A stretch of DNA of 64,000 nt from Apostichopus japonicus (Eukaryota; Echinodermata; Holothuroidea; Aspidochirotida; Stichopodidae): contig NC_092577.1 in NCBI RefSeq assembly GCF_037975245.1, positions 7,967,001 to 8,031,000 on the forward strand, written 5' to 3'. The translations under genes were made by a program, and so were the position numbers. The notes beneath the pieces were generated by a model. It had not been told where the DNA came from. It did not search any database and saw only the letters and a program-made list of their open reading frames with translations. Positions 25,136 through 35,554 of this stretch are shown here, one piece after another. Position 1 is the first letter of the stretch; each line of letters begins with the position of its first letter.

Positions 25136-26706
25136 ATATTATATTAATCGCTCATTATTATATACACACGATCTAAGATCCGATGACCGTGTGTTTATCG
25201 TGCTTTCACGAGTTTTGTTAGAATAACAATACACGTAGAGAGCTCATAAGAGTTAACCTGCGAGAACAGTGTATAGTCTAATGTGGAACAGCGGTTCATT
25301 AATATATTTGTTTATATAGGCTTATCAGTTTCACTGATAGCCCCTATATCAGTGTCCATATGATTTAATTAAGAATATCGAGGCACAGTCGCTACACGGC
25401 CCACCAACTCGGCTCATTTTCCCCCAGTAGGTCCCTGTTTGGTATGTAAAACATAATGATATCACAATCGAACAATTAATTCACACCTAAATTCCCTGTT
25501 TGGCTCCATCTTAGCATATAGTAAACGGCTACGATCACAATGCCCTAGCGTGCTTCATATCATCAATAACCTGTTTAAAACAATAAATAAAGCAGAGCTT
25601 ATAAAGTAACGTAAGCTCCTAGTTTCCCCCTACAAAGTGATTTTACGAATAAAAGTTCTAACTGTAAATTTCTAAACATGAAATCTCAACATTAAGAATG
25701 TTTATATGCAACTTACATGGCCTGGGAATTGCCATTCCCGGTAATCTGGGATCCTTTTTTGACAAAACTTTCTTGGTACGTTACGCGCCAACCGATGGTG
25801 GCACTCCTCTTAGATAGTGTCATGATGGTCCATTTTGGGATCGCCCACCCACTAAAACCATCTGAAAAAGGCCCGTGGTATTTTCGCACATCAAAAGCAC
25901 CGCTATGTAACATTTATACGATAAATTATGTGTCTCGATGTTCCTTAACTGCCCCTTAGAGATTCTACTCGGGCTAGGGTCCTGAAGTAACTTTATTTTA
26001 TAGGGTTTCATGTTTCCAATAAAGTGAATGTTCCCATATACCAAACAGTGTTTGTTAAATATACTTATTATTACCATATGTGTACATGTTGTAAACGTCT
26101 GTATCCATAACAACTTATTCTTTGTGTGCATAGTTCTGTTTTGGGTTTAAGTTTCAATTTGAATAATTATGATAAGTTACAACATGATGTTAAATAGTTG
26201 TCTTTCTTAATTTTAAGTCGAATCACTTGTCAAATGTAACTGTTGTTGAACTATATTTATGAATGACATATCATTTCCCTAGACCCCTGCAGGGGCTTCG
26301 CCCCTGGACCCAGACGACAAAGTCTTTGCGCCAAGGCGATCGCAGATTCTTTCAGTTGTATCCATATTTATTCATTAATACAACCCCTCCCCCGGCCGCG
26401 AATATTTTTTTCCCAAACTGAACTGACACTGAAATTATTTCCTTGATTCTGTTGGCTCTCAGCGAGCACGTCAAACAGCGAACAAGCGAACAAGTCAAAA
26501 GACACAGACATATCGTCAAATGCCTTTTTTTTGTGACACTCACTGGCTGGCACACACTCGCTCGCCGTCTTCATGTAACTGCATATTCGACTAGGCCTAT
26601 CATGATTCATTGACTGAATACATTTTGAATTTATGATTATAAAACGTAACGTATCGCAACTGCGAATGCACACATACACCTCGTACATATGTACATCGGC
26701 TACATG

Positions 26707-27163
26707 CAGGGACGTCGCTAGAGGGGGGGGTGTGGGGGGTGTCTCACCCCCCCCCCAATCTTGGTAAAAATTACGATAGTTGGAAAATTTGAGTGCGACA
26801 GTCGGAATTTCCGACTGTCGGAATTTCCGACTGTCGCCAGCTTCAATTCGGAATTTCCGACTGTCGCACTCTAATTTTTCTGACTGTCGCACTTTTATTT
26901 TCATATGTTCTTGTAATTTGTGAGTGACATAAAATTTTCGATCAAAATTGACGTTTAATCAGTCATATTTACCACGTTTACTCGTCACATTGAGAAATTG
27001 TATCTCGCGATCCTTATACTCCACCATACAAAACTTCGTATGATTTTGAATACTCTAAAAATAAATACAACGTTCGCCAGCTTCAATTCGGATAATTTAT
27101 GTATTAATTTTGCTATTGGGTGGGTCGACCCTGTTCGCTTGCTCCAAGTAAGTTCAGGATATA
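26707..27163. mobile_element. Transposon fragment with palindromic tandem motif
   Basis: It begins with CAGGGACGTCGCTAG, one of several CAGGGACGTAGC-type ends in this region (24224, 27164, 27901 and 29335 are others). Inside, at about 26797-26875, the palindromic unit CGACAGTCGGAATTTCC with its inverted half is repeated about three times. A long minus-strand frame across it (26368-26904) is a by-product of these repeats. Confidence 0.5.
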
Positions 27164-27912
27164 CAGGGACGTAGCCGGGGGGAGCAGGGGAGCGACTGCT
27201 CCCCCCTTTCAGTGTCGAAAAATATGTTTAAAAACTGTTGTTATTACACTGCTAATACACGGCGATAACGATATTTGTTTTTAGGCCACTGCACATCTGG
27301 CTGTCTTACAAAATATGAAAGTTTATATTGTCCATCAGTTAAGTTCGTCAAATGTATTTCTGATATATTATGTAAAAGAACATGTAAAAGAATTCAAACA
27401 GGAAAACAAAATCTGCTGATAATATGATATCATATGATAATGATGAAACTGGCAACAAATTGCACCAGATCGCATCTAAGGACCTTTAATTGTTCAAAAA
27501 TATCTCAAAGGGGAGGGGGTGTCCCCCTCCCCTTAGACCCCTCCCCCATAACAATCGCAAAAGGTGTTCCCTCTTTCAAACTCCTGGCTACGTCGTTGGG
27601 ATATATATTGTCTCTATGGTACAAAATTAAAACGCCAATGCTAATCTATGGAAGCTTAAAAGTGCCATCAACATAAGCAAAAACTTTGCCCCATAAGGTA
27701 CAAATGTATCGAAAAAAGTTCGGAACATAAGTGCAGTCGCGAAAGATGGGGTGTCTGACTGACACTGACCGTATCGTTGACGATTAGTGCGGGGGTGGGG
27801 GGGGGGGTACAAGGCAGCATTTGGAATTTTCTGGCTCCAAAACCCATCCAGTTGGAATTTCAGCCACTACACCCCCCCCCCCCCCAATCATCAGTCCTTA
27901 GCTACGTCCCTG
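27164..27912. mobile_element. Element bounded by CAGGGACGTAGC and GCTACGTCCCTG
   Basis: Inverted ends lie at 27164-27176 and 27901-27912. The interior includes the GGGGAGGGGGTGTCCCCCTC hairpin near 27510-27530 and poly-G and poly-C tracts near 27788-27807 and 27871-27886. Most of 27200-27530 recurs in inverted orientation at 29395-30150. No target duplication was found, so this may be two fragments rather than one intact element. Confidence 0.45.
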
Positions 27913-29334
27913 GTTACATGTATACAAGTACAAATGCACTGTGTTTTATTGTGTTGTATACTATACACAGTACAATAGGCTACAATACATGTGTTGTTTA
28001 GAGCAGAGTCAAGCGAGTAAACAAACGATCGAGGACTGCCTATAATGGGCGCAGTAGTTGGGAATAGTTGCTTCACTGTGTTGAGAACACTATATACTTT
28101 CGTTCATATATACCTACCAAAAGTTCTGGAAAGTTGCTAATATGAATATCTTGAATTTGTTCGTGTTGATCATACTGATATCGACAGAATATGGAGGGTT
28201 TCATGTTGAATACTAAAGTATATGACGTGCTTACTGAGAGCCAATCAGAATCGAGGAAATAATCAGCGTCAGTTCAGTTTGGAAAAAAAATAATATTCGC
28301 CCCCGGCCTCCCCTCCTTTTTTGGATTGACGCCCCTGATCAGAGTATTCGTTATTTTAGCTTAAAATCAGCTTAACGAAAGGAACGTTAAGCAGTATATT
28401 TTATAGCAATCCGGTGAGACCGTCCTTAATCGTTTAGGGAAAAAAAATAAATAAGATGTGAGTTTTATCCAATGAAAAATGGCACGAAAATTACGCCAGG
28501 AATGTTGAAATAAGACAAGATTTTGGGGATGTGCAAAAGAAAGATCAAAGTAGTATATTAATGTAATTAAGAGAAGAGAAACGATTGAGGTGTTTGTAAT
28601 GATATGTCATATTCCATGACTTGGTCTGAACATGACACAGAGATACACAATGTGTAAATGAGCACCTTAATCTGGCTGTATCCGTCTCGATTTACAGCGA
28701 GAATATAGTCTCGTGCTGAAAATGAAGCTTGCATAAGAAGAAATGCCCAGATGAGTGTTACTATCTCTCACATTTCCTGTTCCTGCCGCCCCCCCCCCCC
28801 ATACCCACATCTCCCATCTCCATTTCTACGCTAATTTCAAATAAATTGAATGACTTGTAAATTTGAGGCCTATAAGTTAGCGCTGAAGAAGTATCGTATA
28901 TAAATGTTGCTCTCTTCTGAGTCTCTGTGTACCTGCAGTGTTGGAACACACTAAAGTCAGAGCAATACAACATGTAGGCTAATCGTTTTGTTATTTTTAC
29001 TTGTAACGGCGATAACAATCAAAATATATCACGCTACTCACATCATTTATTTAGCCTTCCGTTACTCGATATTTACATAACAAAAGAACAGTTTACTATA
29101 TATCACTGATATAGTTATCTGTTGATACTTTGATCCTGCATGCATATTCTATATTAGCATCGTGCATACACATACGCATCAAACGCTCTCAGTGAAGCGC
29201 CCTAATTATAACAGGTAACTCTCTATGTAACAGCTTCCTTGTGACAGCATTCAGCCGTTTCGAAAACAGATCAAGATATAACTCAATGACAGCTCCCTGT
29301 TTCTCTTCAGTCCGTGACAGATCTTTTCTATGTA

Positions 29335-30150
29335 CAGCGACGTAGCCAGTAATTTGAAAGGGGAGCACAGTTTACGATTTATATGGGGGAGGTGCTAAGG
29401 GTAAGGGGTGTACCCCTCCCTTTTGAGATATTTTTGAACATTGAAGGTCCTTAGATGCGATCTGGTGCAATGTTTTGCCAGTTTCATCATTTTCATACGA
29501 TCTCATATTATCAGCAGATTTTGTTCCCTGTTTGAATTCTTTTACATGTTCTTTTACATATTATATCAGAAAAAAAACATAGCTTTCTTTTTTTACAATT
29601 TTTCCAGTAGGACGATTCTTGTTTATTGTCAAATGTCTGCAGTTAATACATTTGACGAACTTAACTGATGGACAATATAAACTTTCATATTTTGTAAGAC
29701 AGCCAGATGTGCAGTGACCTAAAAACAAATATCGTTATCGCAGTGTATTAGCAGTGTAAAAATTATTTATAGGAAGTGCGTATCACGTACGATTGCTAGC
29801 TTTGCTTCATTACTTAGAGCGAATCATAGAAAGGATGAGAACGAACGTTGTCGACGTCGTTGTGCATACGGTTCGTGACACTCCATCGAGTGCGGTTAGG
29901 TAGGCAATATGTATTTTATTACGCAGTGGCCAACTGTAGGCTTGTAATAGGCTATAGGCTAAATTTAGCTAATTGCATCTACCAATCTAAGTAAGTAGTT
30001 GAATCAGTAGGCCTGAATGTTACTACGATTATAATCGAGTTAACGGAGCTGACGAGTATTATAAGATCAAAAGAGCACTGACAAAATACCATGCTTAAAA
30101 ACAACTGCTTTTAACATTTGTATCGACACTGAAAGGGAGGGAGCAGTCGC
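29335..30150. mobile_element. Inverted copy of the 27.2-kb element, split by a 337-bp insert
   Basis: It starts with CAGCGACGTAGCC at 29335. From 29395 to about 29760 it is the reverse complement of about 27230-27530 (shared GACCTTCAATG-like and CAGCCAGATGTGCAGTG sequence). The match breaks at about 29760 and resumes at about 30097 (CAACTG, then TCGACACTGAAAGGGAGGGAGCAGTCGC to 30145), leaving about 337 bp absent from the 27-kb copy. The two copies could fold into a long hairpin with a 1.9-kb loop. Confidence 0.65.
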
Positions 30151-30159
30151 TGTTACTGC

Positions 30160-30420
30160 TAGGTTCCTCTCTTTGTGACAGTTTCCTAAATATACAAAGG
30201 AGCTACGTTAGTGACAGCTCCTTAATTATAATAGGGAGCTGTCTCTGTGACAGATCCTCCTTTTAACCAGGCAGCTCTTTTTGTAACCCTTCTCTATCCA
30301 GAGAGCGCTCTTTTGTGATAGCATCCTACTTTAAAGCAGGGAGCGCTGTTTATGACAGTTTTTAATTATAGCAAGGAGCTCTTATTATAGTAGGGAGCTG
30401 TCTCGAAGACAAACAAAAGA
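30160..30420. repeat. Degenerate hairpin-forming minisatellite
   Basis: Variants of AGGGAGCTGTCTCTGTGACAG recur every 30-45 bp with AATTATAATA spacers. Each carries inverted AGCTCC and GGAGCT halves, so each unit is a potential hairpin. Related bits occur at about 29205-29250. Confidence 0.55.
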
Positions 30421-31351
30421 GCCTGTAAATTAAAAGTGAAATGTTGACGTCAGAATACTGTGGCACGCTGTTATGCTGTTACATAGCGTGGTCTCTGCAT
30501 TATCTATGTTATAATGCCGTTATATATGTACAAGCGTTTGTATAATATAACAGTTATTTGACTAATATAACTAATAAACTTTGTTTAGCATGTTTATTGA
30601 TCGGTAACTCACGTGCATTGCCCGTGAAAATAACAATACGTTATGGACATACAACATAACCGTTATATTGAATATTAACGTTCATCATTGGTTGTATATA
30701 GAAACTGACAGTTAAGTATATAATACATTGCATGACCTCAACAACGAATAAGTAGTTGTTAATTGCCGGTATTATTTAACTTTTGCGTGAATGCACTATT
30801 ACACGTTATCATACCTTTTTGTATCAATTAACAAACATCGGGCCACTGTTCAATTTGCATTTTTGATAGCAAAGGTGCTACTGAAATTATGAGTTATATT
30901 CTCGTAAGGTGATTTTGGTGCTTAATTTTGCGCAAAATGTATCTAATTAATATTGAAGGTTGTTAGATCTACTTCTTTTGATATGAAAGCATTTGTATAC
31001 TGGTTGAAAACTGTTGTTGTTTGAGCAAAAATATACGTCGCAGTGTTCACTATTTCTCACATACACAAAGTCGGTATATATAGTTGACTTAGTTTTTACT
31101 GTTTATAAAACTGAATGTATAATGATTAGGTGTTACACGTTGAGGAGTGTAGGTATTCATTTCCATCAAATGGGTTGCCCAATGATGAATTAATCGCAAT
31201 ATAAGGAAAAAAATTAGACAAAAGGTAACCTGATAACATTAGGAATCGTTTACAGAAGAGAAGTTATGTCCTAAGAAGAATTAGTTCTAACTTCGTGATT
31301 TCAATGTTCTAATTTACTCATTAAAACAAAAAACGGCGCATGTCTTAAGGC

Positions 31352-33727
31352 TATACACATACACTACATTAGTATGTTCGATGGCAGTACACTACAGTCC
31401 CTGTAAGGGTTACTACATTGCTACTACATGAGTAAGGCTCGATGACCATACACTAAACTCCCTGTAAGGGTTTGTTACTACCTTTTTTGTATGGTTCGAT
31501 GACCATACACTACACTGCAAGGGTTGTTTCTACATTAGTATCGTTCGATGACCATACACTGCACTCCCTGTAAGGTTTGTTACTACATTAGTATGGTTCG
31601 ATGACCATACACTACACTCTCTGTAAGGGTTGTTACTACATTAGTATGGTTCGATGACCATATACTACACTCCCTGCAAGGGTTGTTACTACATTAGTAT
31701 GGTTCGATGACCATACACTACACTCCCTGTAAGGGTTGTTACAACATTAGTATAGTTCGATGACCATACACTACACTCCCTGTAAGGTTTGGTACTACAT
31801 TAGTATGGTTCGATGACCATATACTACACTCCCTGTAAGGGTTGTTACAACATTAGTATCGTTCGATGACCATATACTACACTCCTTGTTGTTACAACAT
31901 TAGTATAGTTCGATGATCATACACTACACTCCCTGTAAGGGTTGTTACTACATTATTATGGTTCGATGACCATATGCTACACTCCCTGCATGGGTTGTTA
32001 CTACATTAGTATGGTTCGATGACAACACACTGCACTCCATGTAGGGGTTGTTACTACATAAGTATGGTTCAATGACCATACACTACACTCCCTGTAAGGG
32101 TTGTTACTACATTAGTATGGTTCGATGACCATATACTACACTCCCTGTAAGGGTCGTTACTACATTAGTATGGTTCGATGACCATACACTACACTCCCTA
32201 CATGGGTTGTTTCTACATTAGTATGTTTCGATGACCATACACTACACTCCCTGCATGGGTTGTTACTACATTAGTATGGTTCCATGACAACACACTGCAC
32301 TCCATGTAGGGGTTGTTACTACATAAGTATGGTTCAATGACCATACACTACACTCCCTGTGGAAGCAGGACACTTCGCCCAACAACCATTTCGCCCAACT
32401 GCCATTTCGCCCAACCTTACCATTTCGCCCAACCATCCTGGTCATTTCGCCCAACCAGCCTGGTCATTTCGCCCAACCAGCCTGGTCATTTCGCCCAACC
32501 AGCCTGGTCATTTCGCCTAACCAGTCTGGTCATTTCGCCCAACCTTGATTAAATATGATATTTCAAAGGAAACGTTCGGGAATTGTTAACGTTACAGGAT
32601 ACGAACCGAATATTAAGGAAACTTGAGGATTGATCAGTGTGTTAGGGGTTAGGTTTGATAGTAAACGTTCGAATATTAAGGAATATTAAGGAAACTTGAA
32701 GTCCTTTACTTTGTATAACTTTAGTAAGGAAACGTTCGGGAATTTTTAACGTTACAGGATACGAACCGAATATTAAGGAATCTTGAGGATGGATCAGTGT
32801 TTTAGGTTAGGTTTGATAGCCTATAGTAAACGTTCGGGAATTGTTAACGTTACGGGATACGAACCGAGTATTAAGGAAACTTGAAGTCGTGGTTAAATTG
32901 ATTACATATGTGATTACATATGTGGTTACATTGATAAAGTGGTTACATTGATTAAATATAGTAATTCAATATTACGGACGGGTTTTATATATATTTTTTT
33001 AATTTAATAAGGAAACGTTCGGGAATTGTTAGTCAGTAGGGTGGATCAGTGTTTTAGGGGTTAGGTTTGATAGGTTTTTATGAAGACCGATTCCCCTGTG
33101 TTTGTATAATAATATAACTTCCATTGTATGCGCAAACGCCTAAAGTAGTGTAATCATCCCATTATACCCGAAATAACTGCTCAGACTCCGATCGATATCG
33201 AGCGGACCTCACTTTTTTATTTACCTATTACGAAGTAACCTAACCCAAAATAAATCAAATTGAACTAGTGGAATAGAAAAAGTAATATTATTCTGACTGA
33301 ATATTAGTAAAAATAAGGTTGGGCGAAATGACCAACACGGTTGGGCGAAATGACCATGCTAGTTGGGCGAAATGACTATGATGGTTGGGCGAAATGACCA
33401 TTCTGGTTGGGCGAAATGACCAGGCTGGTTGGGCGAAATGACCAGGCTGGTTGGGCGAAATGGCAGTTGGGCGAAATGGTTGTTGGGCGAAGTGACTAGA
33501 AAGCCTCCCTGTAAGGGCTGTTACTACATTAGTATGGTTCGATGACCATATACAAAACTCCCTGTAAGGGTTATTAATACATTAGTATGGTTTGATGACC
33601 ATACACTTAACTCTCTGAAAGGGTTGTTACTACATTAGTGTGGTTCGATGATCATATACTTCACTCCATGCAAGGGTTGTTACTACATTAGTATGGTGTT
33701 ATAACCATACACTACACCCCCTGTAAG
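31352..33727 (+). repeat. 53-bp tandem repeat array interrupted by a transposon
   Basis: Units of about 53 bp with the core GTTCGATGACCATACACTAC and CTCCCTGTAAGGGTTGTTAC run from about 31352 to 32360 (about 19 units) and resume at 33505-33727 (about four units). Some units are shortened (near 31500 and 31880). No spacer diversity of the CRISPR kind exists; the whole unit repeats. Confidence 0.92.
32361..33504. mobile_element. Fold-back transposon with tandem-repeat inverted arms
   Basis: The left arm (about 32371-32546) is made of about eight units of CATTTCGCCCAACCAGCCTG (about 22 bp each); the right arm (about 33316-33494) has the reverse complement (TTGGGCGAAATGACCAGGCT). The 8-bp repeat CTCCCTGT flanks both sides (32353-32360 and 33505-33512), and the satellite unit resumes exactly after it, so the target site is clear. 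The middle holds three to four diverged copies of a segment with AAACGTTCGGGAATTGTTAA. No transposase is seen. Inverted arms built of short tandem units with 8-bp target duplications match the plan of sea urchin TU elements. Assignment to that family is inference. Confidence 0.88.
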
Positions 33728-34015
33728 TACGCCTACTTATATATGTAACGGGTCAAATGCTGACTGGAAAGTGAAGAACTAAATTTAAAGCAAATAATGT
33801 TTCGTGCTAAACTTAAAGTTACTTGACTTCTCGACATCAGTTTACAATAACGAGCTTAAAAAGAACAGTTTTAAATTCAGAATGAAACATCACCTTCTCC
33901 TCCCCTGTCTAGCACAAGTCAAAGGATCCTAATCGCTTTAACACTAAATTATACAGTTGCGATTTCGATTAGATCCCACTTATCATAAAAGGAGAAATCT
34001 ACAAATAATAGTTAC

Positions 34016-34068
34016 CTCTTTCACAACCCCCTCAACCTCCAATGCTACTTTGTCTTGGTCGTACTGCC
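34016..34068 (-). CDS. Candidate 3' exon of NLR-1 (uncertain)
   Basis: On the minus strand an acceptor-like CACAATCTCTATAG precedes a 53-nt segment that starts with two carried-over bases, reads QYDQDKVALEVEGVVKE and ends in phase 0 at GAAAGAG followed by GTAACT. These phases equal those of NLR-2 exon 50714-50772, but sequence similarity is weak and the intermediate exons were not found. Confidence 0.15.
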
Positions 34069-34808
34069 CTATAGAGATTGTGAAGTTTTCATGAACTTTC
34101 ATTCAGATGCCATATTCAAAGGGGTTTACTCATTTTCTTGATAGTTTTCTACATATCTGTTATTATTATTTGTTCTTAATATATCTCTATGTAATACTGT
34201 CATGGTTGAGTCTTAGCTGTTTTTGAGTCATAAAAACACAGACTTCTACAATCAGCAAACCCCCCCCCCCTTCTCCCCACGCTTACTCCCGCACCTTCAT
34301 TTCTATGAGTGTATTTCTTTCTATCAAATATTACGTAATTGCAGATCAAGGTATTTTAGTCTTTATTTTGTCAGGCTTTACCTTATAGTTTCTTCCTCGT
34401 ATATAACAATGAGTAAACATTTTGTAAACCAGGGCAACCCCACCCAACCTGCAATACCACTCTGATTATACAACATACATATATGTAGCGAGTATTATGG
34501 ACCTTCTTGCAGCTACCATAAGTCGATTCTCAAAATGACTTTATTTACGAGTTGTTCGTCCTTGAAATCATCATGTTGTGTAAATAACCTCACATTTAAT
34601 GAGTCTTTAATTTATTGCTAATTATATAAAAAAAAAAACAGAGATTCATTCGACGCGATGTGAAGAGCAAGCTATTCTTATCATATTTGTTTAATGAAAG
34701 GCTGTATGTCTGAAAGTTGTTTTTATATCCTCATGTTAAATTGAGTCTCATTTCAAATCTTACCGATACATCACTAGCAATGTATATGGATATTAACGTA
34801 TACGATCA

Positions 34809-34880
34809 GCGTCCATAGCCTACTTGGGTAGAGTGTCCGCATATAAAGCGAGAGGCCCGGGTTCGATTCCAGGTGGAGGC
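34809..34880 (+). tRNA. tRNA-like sequence (pseudo-tRNA or SINE head)
   Basis: The 72-nt segment can be drawn as a cloverleaf. The acceptor stem GCGTCCA pairs with TGGAGGC except at one position. There is an A-box-like TAGCCTACTTGGGTAGAGTG and a B-box GGTTCGATTCC. The T-stem pairs at four of five positions, and the anticodon stem TCCGC/GCGAG has one mismatch and one wobble. The seven-base loop ATATAAA would give anticodon ATA. The weak D-stem and unusual anticodon argue for a degenerate or SINE-derived copy. Confidence 0.4.
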
Positions 34881-35208
34881 TGGAACTTTTTTCACTGTTC
34901 TAAATTTTCCAACTCATTATGTTTTCAATTATATATATTCATTTGCCTTTGTCGTTTACCTCCGTTTCATTAACAAGTATAATATATAAAATATTGTTCA
35001 AAATACTCAATACTCGTTTTTTGCAGAATTTATTTTGAGATTAAAAACAAGTTGTCTGGGTTGGACACAATCATTTAACTTATTGTGGCCTTGTTTGATC
35101 CCTTGCCACCTTATATTTCGTAAATTTCGTTATGATTGGTGAAATTGGAAACACAACTCATCAGAAACCTGTAAAATAGGTCAACTACTGCATGAATTAG
35201 AACACTCA

Positions 35209-35496
35209 GTGCTTCGAATACGATGTTTTTCTTATCATTTTAAACTAACGTTCTGTCATTTACTAAGTGAAAACGCCCTGCTGGTAAAACAGAGTCTTTG
35301 GTCTGCTGTTAATATTATGTTGGTATTTCTTTTAATTGTACTAAACATTATTTATTCAGCACACATTTCCACCATGATTCCATCACGTGAAGAGAGCATG
35401 AAATATGCTATCATGAATCTTACTTTGGGTTTCATTTGTCAGAGTGTGTTTACTCTAATTGAATTTGTGTCACATTTACACTGGCATTCGGCTTAA
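35209..35496 (+). CDS. Small hydrophobic ORF, unknown (uncertain)
   Basis: A 95-codon plus-strand frame ends 58 bp short of the NLR-1 exon, in convergent orientation. It contains a strongly hydrophobic stretch (SAVNIMLVFLLIVLNIIYSA) and a second weaker one (NLTLGFICQSVFTLIEFV), so it could be a membrane protein or the last exon of one. No domain is recognised and no polyadenylation signal follows closely. AT-rich DNA easily yields hydrophobic frames, so confidence is low. Confidence 0.2.
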   Translation: MLRIRCFSYHFKLTFCHLLSENALLVKQSLWSAVNIMLVFLLIVLNIIYSAHISTMIPSREESMKYAIMNLTLGFICQSVFTLIEFVSHLHWHSA

Positions 35497-35554
35497 ATGT
35501 CTAACAACTCAATCAATGAAACGAGTAAAATATTAATTTATTATTAATACTTAC

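Noticed and set aside
26368-26904. 178-codon minus-strand ORF
   Set aside because: It runs through palindromic tandem repeats and poly-C tracts; the peptide (repeated DSRKFR) is a by-product of them.
32266-32552. Frames on both strands with repeated HFAQP- or GRNG-like peptides
   Set aside because: They are translations of the fold-back element's tandem arm, not genes.
31352-33727. Regular repeats suggesting a CRISPR-like array
   Set aside because: The entire 53-bp unit repeats with no variable spacers, and the DNA is eukaryotic; it is an ordinary satellite.
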